From assembly GCA_910579705.1 (NCBI GenBank), contig CAJTUI010000014.1, forward strand, positions 1 through 27,972: a stretch of 27,972 nucleotides of DNA. Direction: 5' to 3'. Below the pieces are notes generated by a model. That model made no database searches. It was not told the origin of the DNA and was given only the letters and a program-made list of their open reading frames with translations. Of this stretch, positions 23,929 through 27,972 are shown in pieces (within the stretch, counting starts at the first letter, position 1; each line of letters begins with the position of its first letter). The position numbers and the translations under genes are program-made. Source of the stretch: an uncultured Christensenella sp. (GTDB lineage Bacteria > Bacillota > Clostridia > Christensenellales > Borkfalkiaceae).

Positions 23929-24318
23929 CGGCGGGCACGCAAGGCATATATATTTAACCGCGATACGCATAGCCCCGCCGAATGAGGCCAGCCTCCGCGC
24001 GCGCCGTTTAAACTTCAATACGGCGCGCTTTACCGCCCTGCGCCCGTCCTCGCTCAGGAGGCTTATACCGCACCGCAGGGCCGCGTATCCGCGCAGAACG
24101 CGCACGTCCGCCGCGGGCAAGCCGCAAATCACGCCGTCCAGATATGCGCGGAACGTGCATAGCACGGACTTCTCTTCCAACAGCCCGCATATGTTCAGCG
24201 CGTCGGAATATCCCCCGCGGCCCGCCCCCGAGCAAGCCCTCTTTAAAATGAGGTTTTCAAACGCCGCGTCGATTTTTTCCGCAAAAAAGTAAAACTTCAA
24301 AATGTCCTTCGTTTTCAA
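23761..24318 (-). CDS. Helical protein of unknown function, tail antisense to the SH3-like gene
   Basis: A 185-residue ORF starting at a TTG. The first ~125 residues look like a genuine alpha-helical, cysteine-containing domain (ILKFYFFAEKIDAAFENLILKRAC, then YSDALNICGLLEEKSVLCTFRAYLDGVICGL, then a basic VKRAVLKFKRRARRLASF helix). I do not recognise the family. The remaining ~55 residues are encoded opposite the 3' end of the SH3-like gene and are low in hydrophobic pattern, suggesting a lost stop codon. A possible -10 TATAAT about 60 nt upstream lies inside the inverted repeat ACGGT-N9-ACCGT. It reads in the same direction as the phage genes, so a late regulator is conceivable, but this is not shown. 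Confidence 0.55.
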   Translation of the reverse strand: MKTKDILKFYFFAEKIDAAFENLILKRACSGAGRGGYSDALNICGLLEEKSVLCTFRAYLDGVICGLPAADVRVLRGYAALRCGISLLSEDGRRAVKRAVLKFKRRARRLASFGGAMRIAVKYICLACPPLPVGAEMAVSAREIQDDERGRGEPREGEAYVQLGVSAAALNGDFVIGRGIGGDFV

Positions 24319-24502
24319 AACTACCCCACAAAAACAAACAAATGTTTTTCTTGTTACGGTCTTATTATAACCGTCAAATATGACAGTTTCCGTGCAAATT
24401 AAAAATTAAATATAAGTTTTTTTCAAATAAAAACGTAGCCGCGGTGTAACATTTTTCGTATATTACAGTCGCGGCGCGGACAAAAAAATTAAATTTAAAC
24501 AG

Positions 24503-24531
24503 TTTACAATAAAAATATGGTATGGTATAAT
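24503..24531 (+). promoter_or_regulatory. Leaderless-type promoter of the 24538 gene
   Basis: TTTACA (24503-24508), 17 bp, extended TGGTATAAT with hexamer 24526-24531. The predicted +1 is 24538, the first base of the GTG start codon. Confidence 0.82.
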
Positions 24532-24537
24532 TTAAAC

Positions 24538-25824
24538 GTGAAACGTTTTGCAATTTTAACAACTACATTGATTATGGCGGCCGTCACGGTCGGCGGCGGA
24601 GTTTCTGCCGCGGCCGAAGAAAGCGGCACGGTATACCCCGGAAACGGCGATTTCGTCAAGACGCTGGAATTTTCGGGTCTGACGGATTACGCCGTAAACG
24701 ATAACTCCTACGCGTTCGCCGAAGACAAATCGGTATATGTATGCTCCGACGGAACGCGCACGGTTTACGTGTTCGAGAACACGGTTACCGCTCTCGACTG
24801 CAACGACGGAATTTTCTATTTAGAGGACTCCACGGGTAAGGTTTATTCCCTCCCCTATTCAGAAGGTCAGGAACACGCGGATTATAAGATGCCGGAGCCC
24901 GAAACGACGATAACCGTCGGCGCGTATAACTATTACCTCAAAGACAAGTCGCTTAAAATATCCGACTACGAGCAGGACGTAATACATACAGCCGAGGGCG
25001 AATATCGCAATCTCAAATTATTCGGCGAAAGCGTTTACGCAATCAGCGAAAACGTAGTCTATTCCTTCACTGGCGAAGTCGCAACCGCGGTCACAATCTC
25101 GTACGAAGATTTTTCCGCAACGCAGACTATCCTGACGGGACAAGCGTCCAAGGCGTTTGAAGACGGTTACGAACCCTCGTTCGTCGAAGTTACCGCAGGC
25201 GCATATATGACCGAAACCGATTTGACCGAGCTGGACGGAAAGTATTTCAAGACGGGCGAAACTGTTACTGCAAAGGAAAACCTTACCGCACTGCTTTTGT
25301 GCCGCACGGGCAACGCGGCGGTAATCGCTACGGGCGGCAAGGGTTATATCCTGCTTGCGGACAACGTCAAAGAACGCACGGTCAAATACTCGTTCACTCC
25401 CGAATTCAAATCCGCGACCGTACTCGGCGACGATATATACGTCGCGCCGTATGTGGCAATGCAACCCGCGCTTACGGGCGCAATGAACAAGGTTGTCGAC
25501 GTCGAAGGTAAAATAGAACTTAACGGCGTTCTCGATTTCGTATTTTATAAGGTTAAATATAAGACCGAAGACGGAACGGATAAATACGGATACGTGACGG
25601 CTGGCCTTCTCAGCGGAATTTATATATCTTCCGACAACGACGACCCTTCGCACATCACCGACCCCGACTACACGGAGCAGAGCGACACCAGAACAGTTCT
25701 TTTGATACTTGCTGTGGTGATACTCATACTCGCGGCCGTATCGTATCTCGTTTACGTCGGAACTTCGGGCAAGCGCAAAAAGGACAAGGACAAAGTTAAA
25801 GACAAGGACGAAACCCCGCAATAA
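24538..25824 (+). CDS. Secreted protein with C-terminal membrane anchor, unknown function (GTG start)
   Basis: A 428-residue exported protein. The signal peptide (MKRFAILTTTLIMAAVTVGGGVSAAAE) begins at a GTG; the in-frame ATG at 24517 lies inside the promoter and is rejected. The ectodomain is beta-rich with repeated short units (YAFAEDKSVYVCSDGTRTVYVFEN, GIFYLEDSTGKVYSLPY, YNYYLKDKSLKISDY, NAAVIATGGKGYILLADN) that could form a propeller, followed by an SH3-like part (about 245-265 and 300-380). A membrane helix lies at about 388-408, then a Lys/Asp tail (GKRKKDKDKVKDKDETPQ). The layout matches the two other anchored secreted proteins in the window. Family not recognised. Confidence 0.83.
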   Translation: MKRFAILTTTLIMAAVTVGGGVSAAAEESGTVYPGNGDFVKTLEFSGLTDYAVNDNSYAFAEDKSVYVCSDGTRTVYVFENTVTALDCNDGIFYLEDSTGKVYSLPYSEGQEHADYKMPEPETTITVGAYNYYLKDKSLKISDYEQDVIHTAEGEYRNLKLFGESVYAISENVVYSFTGEVATAVTISYEDFSATQTILTGQASKAFEDGYEPSFVEVTAGAYMTETDLTELDGKYFKTGETVTAKENLTALLLCRTGNAAVIATGGKGYILLADNVKERTVKYSFTPEFKSATVLGDDIYVAPYVAMQPALTGAMNKVVDVEGKIELNGVLDFVFYKVKYKTEDGTDKYGYVTAGLLSGIYISSDNDDPSHITDPDYTEQSDTRTVLLILAVVILILAAVSYLVYVGTSGKRKKDKDKVKDKDETPQ

Positions 25825-25849
25825 ATGCCCTTCCCCACTCTCTACAAAC

Positions 25850-25970
25850 AAACCGCCGCTCCTAAATTAAAAGCGCACCCCCCCCCACACAACAAAAAAA
25901 CTCCGCCGCCCTCAAATTAAAAACCCACAATAAAAAACTCCGCCGCTCTCAAATTAAAACCCACCAACAA
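25850..25970. repeat. Degenerate 37-bp tandem repeats derived from a terminator arm
   Basis: Four CCGCCGC blocks lie at 25853, 25903, 25940 and 25977. The last three are spaced exactly 37 bp and share the pattern AAAAAAACTCCGCCGCCCTC then AAATTAAAA and CCCAC. The last copy is the left arm of the terminator hairpin (25977-26005); the others lack the second arm. A C9 run sits at about 25878-25886. No coding potential. Confidence 0.75.
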
Positions 25971-26007
25971 AAAAACCCGCCGCCCTCATCAAATCAGGGC
26001 GGCGGTT
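25971..26007 (-). terminator. Intrinsic terminator of the small membrane protein gene
   Basis: CCGCCGCCCT (25977-25986) pairs with AGGGCGGCGG (25996-26005), a perfect 10-bp stem. On the minus strand the stem is followed by GTTTTTTTG. It terminates the gene ending near 26039. Confidence 0.85.
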
Positions 26008-26038
26008 ACTCACTGTCGGTAAACGGCGGATATTAAAA

Positions 26039-26528
26039 TTATTTCTTCATAAACACGGACGCGGCAATTCCAAGTCCGGACAAAAAGACTGAGCACGCCC
26101 GCAACTATTGCGCCCGCACCGAGCTTGAACTTAAACCCGAGCGCTTCGGCAGTGGCTATAACCTGCTTGCCGTTTTCCATACACATAGGATAGAACGCGC
26201 GGAACATAAAATACAGAACGCCCGCCGCGATAAATCCCACGAACGCGATAAACTTGCCTATCTTCTTGTTTTTAAGCACAAACGACAGTATTACGCCTAC
26301 AACGCCGACAATACTGCATACAAGCGCAATAAACATCATAACGTTGAATTTCGCGCCGTCGCCCGTGCCGAACATCAGCGCAAAACCCGAAGTCGAATCG
26401 GACGTGGTATGTCCCGCAACAGTTATCGACTTTGTGATACCGGGCGCAAGCAACAAAAATATTGCCGCAATTCCCAGCACCGCAGACAAAAAGTAAACTA
26501 AATCGTTGGTTTTAACTTTATTTTTCAT
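26039..26528 (-). CDS. Small four-helix membrane protein, apparent frameshift near C-terminus
   Basis: A membrane protein of about 162 residues if repaired. Four hydrophobic segments are seen: about 11-30, 62-83, 91-112 and a C-terminal one from about 136. As read, the frame runs on to 26010 and the last helix turns into VRTWNCRVRVYEEIILISAVYRQ. Dropping one base from the A5 run at 26082-26086 restores a hydrophobic end, LLSGLGIAASVFMKK, with a stop at 26039, so a 1-nt insertion (or sequencing error) is likely. GGAG precedes the ATG. The family is not named; the function is unknown. It is divergent from the TetR-type gene, which may control it. Confidence 0.7.
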
Positions 26529-26582
26529 TTTAATCTCCTATCAAATAAATGTCGATACCGCCGCGCAACGGCTTTAATACCG

Positions 26583-26612
26583 TTGACTTACTATCCGTGA
26601 TTAAATTATAAT
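26583..26612 (+). promoter_or_regulatory. Promoter of the TetR-type regulator gene
   Basis: TTGACT (26583-26588), 18 bp, TATAAT (26607-26612), giving a leader of about 80 nt. An inverted pair AAATGT (26646-26651) and ACATTT (26664-26669) in the leader could be an operator for self-regulation; this is weak. Confidence 0.55.
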
Positions 26613-26697
26613 ATTATATGTAGATAAAGAAAAGAACATATATGCAAATGTGTAAATATATAGACATTTTTACGAATTTGTTTAAATTAAGGAATTT

Positions 26698-27270
26698 ATG
26701 AAAGCACGCAATCTGAACAACTCCTCCGCCAAAACAAGGAAACTTATAAAACACACCTTTATAACAATGCTTGCCGAAAAAAATCAGATCAATAAAATAT
26801 CGGTAAGCGAACTTACTGCCCGCGCGCAGATAAGCCGCGCCACGTTCTACTCCCATTTCACCGATATCTACGAAGTCGCCGAAGATTTCGAAACGGAGCT
26901 CATAGAAGAATTTTATACTAACGTTAAGCTACTCGCGTCCGACAATTACGACGGCTTTTTCGACGAGCTGTTTGATTTTATCGATAAAAACGACGGGAAT
27001 TACAAAATGCTTTGCCGCACCAACGATTTCGTATTTTCCGTAAAGCGGCTGGCCTCAAAAGTAGCGGGGAAATTTTACGAGCTGTGCAACGGCGACGACA
27101 GGATTAAAAACAGAGAATTTTTAGAGCTTGAAATCAACGTTTTCGTCGACGGGCTACTAATGGAATACGTCAAATATTGCAGGGGCGTTTCCTCCGTAGA
27201 CTGCGCGCAGCTTAACGCATACGCCAAAAGCTGGCATAAAAAGTTTACGGAGCACAGGCACGGACAGTAA
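26698..27270 (+). CDS. TetR/AcrR-family transcriptional regulator
   Basis: A 190-residue regulator. The N-terminal helix-turn-helix is clear: KTRKLIKHTFITMLAEKNQINKISVSELTARAQISRATFYSHFTDIYEVAEDFE (about 12-65), where ARAQISRATFYSHF carries the recognition helix of TetR proteins. The C-terminal ligand-binding part is helical and variable, and it resembles the TetR type with a short C-terminal domain (FELCNGDDRIKNREFLELEINVFVDGLLMEYVKYCRG). The ligand is unknown. AAGGAA lies 6 nt before the ATG. It is divergent from the small membrane protein gene across a 169-bp gap, the usual layout for local regulation, so that gene is a candidate target. No strong terminator follows before the tRNA promoter. 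Confidence 0.92.
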   Translation: MKARNLNNSSAKTRKLIKHTFITMLAEKNQINKISVSELTARAQISRATFYSHFTDIYEVAEDFETELIEEFYTNVKLLASDNYDGFFDELFDFIDKNDGNYKMLCRTNDFVFSVKRLASKVAGKFYELCNGDDRIKNREFLELEINVFVDGLLMEYVKYCRGVSSVDCAQLNAYAKSWHKKFTEHRHGQ

Positions 27271-27321
27271 TTTCCTTTTTGAAAATCTTGGAAATTTATG
27301 CATATAAGGTTAAAAAATAAG

Positions 27322-27350
27322 TTGACAGTCAAAACTTGATTTGATATAAT
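27322..27350 (+). promoter_or_regulatory. Consensus promoter of the tRNA cluster
   Basis: A perfect TTGACA (27322-27327), 17 bp and perfect TATAAT (27345-27350), with TGA before the -10. The predicted start lies about 30 nt upstream of tRNA-Gly. Confidence 0.92.
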
Positions 27351-27388
27351 CGTTTAGCATTGAGTTGTGCGGAATGCTCGTAAACAAT

Positions 27389-27462
27389 GCGGGTGTAGTT
27401 CAATGGTAGAACACTAGCCTTCCAAGCTGGTTGCGTGGGTCCGATTCCCATCACCCGCTCCA
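27389..27462 (+). tRNA. tRNA-Gly (anticodon TCC)
   Basis: A 74-nt cloverleaf. The acceptor GCGGGTG pairs with CACCCGC, discriminator T, encoded CCA. The anticodon loop CTTCCAA gives TCC (27421-27423), reading glycine GGA and GGG. The T-loop is GGTCCGATTCC. First gene of the cluster. Confidence 0.95.
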
Positions 27463-27499
27463 ACGCTTTTAAGGTAAGCGCGCCGCCGCAATGCGAAAC

Positions 27500-27576
27500 G
27501 CGCCTGTAGCTCAGTAGGATAGAGCAACGGCCTTCTAAGCCGTGTGTCGGGGGTTCGAATCTCTCCAGGCGCACCA
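27500..27576 (+). tRNA. tRNA-Arg (anticodon TCT)
   Basis: The acceptor GCGCCTG pairs with CAGGCGC, discriminator A, encoded CCA. The anticodon loop CTTCTAA gives TCT, reading AGA and AGG arginine codons. The T-loop is GGGTTCGAATC. Confidence 0.95.
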
Positions 27577-27582
27577 ATAAAC

Positions 27583-27659
27583 GGCGGGCGTAGCTCAATC
27601 GGTAGAGCGCCAGATTGTGGCTCTGGAGGTAGCAAGTTCGAAACTTGTCGCCCGCCCCA
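27583..27659 (+). tRNA. tRNA-His (anticodon GTG), with encoded G-1
   Basis: The acceptor GCGGGCG pairs with CGCCCGC. An extra G at 27583 faces discriminator C73, the G-1:C73 identity pair of histidine tRNA. The anticodon loop holds GTG, and CCA is encoded. Confidence 0.95.
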
Positions 27660-27688
27660 TTTTTTATTTTAGGCAATGCGCCTTTCAT

Positions 27689-27763
27689 TGGGGTGTCGCC
27701 AAGCGGTAAGGCACGGGATTTTGATTCCCGCATTCGTAGGTTCAAATCCTGCCACCCCAGCCA
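27689..27763 (+). tRNA. tRNA-Gln (anticodon TTG)
   Basis: The acceptor TGGGGTG pairs with CACCCCA, discriminator G, encoded CCA. The anticodon loop TTTTGAT gives TTG, reading glutamine CAA and CAG. Its 3' half from 27733 is the evident parent of the repeat array that follows directly. Confidence 0.94.
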
Positions 27764-27896
27764 AACAAAATTCGCAGGTTCGGCTGCCACACCCAAGCCA
27801 AACAAAATTCGCAGGTTCGGCTGCCACACCCAAGCCAAACAAAATTCGCAGGTTCGGCTGCCACACCCCAGCCAAACAAATTCGCAGGTTCGGCTG
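27764..27896 (+). repeat. Tandem 37-bp repeats copied from the 3' end of tRNA-Gln
   Basis: Units start at TTCGCAGGTTC: 27771, 27808, 27845 (36 bp) and 27881 (partial), with the ancestral unit TTCGTAGGTTC at 27733 inside tRNA-Gln. Each full unit keeps the order TTCG-AGGTTC, CTGCCAC, GCCAAACAAA, i.e. the T-arm, the acceptor 3' strand and the CCA with its trailer. The inner bases have diverged (AAATC to GG), so the copies cannot fold as tRNA. There are no spacers. Sequence 27897-27954 after the array holds a small TTCGG/CCGAA stem and nothing else recognised. Confidence 0.88.
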
Positions 27897-27954
27897 TTGC
27901 CGGCCAAAGTCGGTTCTCCCCCCTTCGGATTTCGGCCGAAAAGTGCCACAGCAA

Positions 27955-27972
27955 GGCCCATTAGCTCAGATG
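27955..27972 (+). tRNA. tRNA 5' end, cut by the window edge (probably tRNA-Lys)
   Basis: GGCCCATTAGCTCAGATG is a tRNA 5' end with a D-arm TAGCTCAGATG. The first bases and the ATTAGCTCAG context resemble bacterial tRNA-Lys, but the anticodon is outside the window, so the isotype is a guess. Confidence 0.7.

Noticed and set aside
24517..24537. ATG start for the 24538 exported protein
   Set aside because: The seven extra codons overlap the -10 box and add WYNLN in front of an otherwise ideal KRF signal peptide.
26646..26669. AAATGT-N12-ACATTT inverted repeat as a definite TetR operator
   Set aside because: The arms are short and the region is very AT-rich, so chance is likely; kept only as a weak remark in the promoter entry.
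27764..27896. CRISPR array
   Set aside because: The 37-bp units are directly adjacent with no unique spacers, and they derive from the neighbouring tRNA.
27329..27961. Minus-strand frames through the tRNA cluster and repeat array
   Set aside because: They cross four tRNA genes; the repeated peptide pattern only reflects the DNA repeats.

Overview
The window looks like a chromosomal segment of an uncultured low-GC-phylum (Bacillota/Clostridia-type) gut bacterium. The support is inference: clostridial-style sigma-A promoters (TTGACA or TTTACA, 17 bp, often TGnTATAAT), strong AGGAGG ribosome binding sites, an adjacent type IIA topoisomerase pair, a CXXC DUF1858 protein, and NlpC/P60 and Na/Pi genes of Firmicutes type. 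A lineage near Christensenellales is a guess only; no taxonomic search was possible.

Layout. 1-534: the first ~27 bases are the 5' end of a 16S rRNA gene on the minus strand, followed upstream by its leader and two tandem promoters, then a divergent promoter for a small membrane protein (535-774). 826-7616 (minus): an NlpC/P60 lipoprotein, a DUF1858 redox-type protein, then the operon parE-parC-mscS (topoisomerase IV-like subunits B and A plus a mechanosensitive channel). 7852-8994 (plus): a two-domain GNAT-like protein. 9146-11587 (minus): a large secreted, C-terminally anchored protein. 11696-13275 (minus): a class I SAM methyltransferase and an RluA-type pseudouridine synthase. 13426-15090 (plus): a Na/Pi cotransporter-PhoU protein. 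15135-15614 (minus): an isochorismatase-family hydrolase.

15698-23183 (minus) is the accessory part: eight tightly packed, intact phage genes in the order large terminase, tiny terminase-small-like protein, portal, scaffold-like protein, major capsid protein, connector-like protein, beta-propeller-like neck/tail protein, and an unknown protein. The order resembles the head module of short-tailed P22-like phages. There is no integrase, repressor, replication, tail-fibre or lysis gene and no visible attachment site. This is either a remnant or a domesticated or satellite-like capsid cassette, and is the most interesting region. Next to it lie a secreted SH3-like protein (23245-23928), a convergent helical protein whose tail runs antisense into it (23761-24318), and another secreted anchored protein (24538-25824).

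25825-27972: degenerate 37-bp repeats made from terminator arms, a small membrane protein whose C-terminus appears frameshifted in an A5 tract, a TetR-type regulator, a consensus promoter and a tRNA cluster (Gly-TCC, Arg-TCT, His-GTG, Gln-TTG and a cut-off fifth tRNA). Immediately after tRNA-Gln is a tandem array of about four 36-37-bp copies of the tRNA's own 3' end.

Three genes (methyltransferase, SH3-like protein, 24538 secreted protein) have a -10 box so close to the start codon that their mRNAs should be leaderless.
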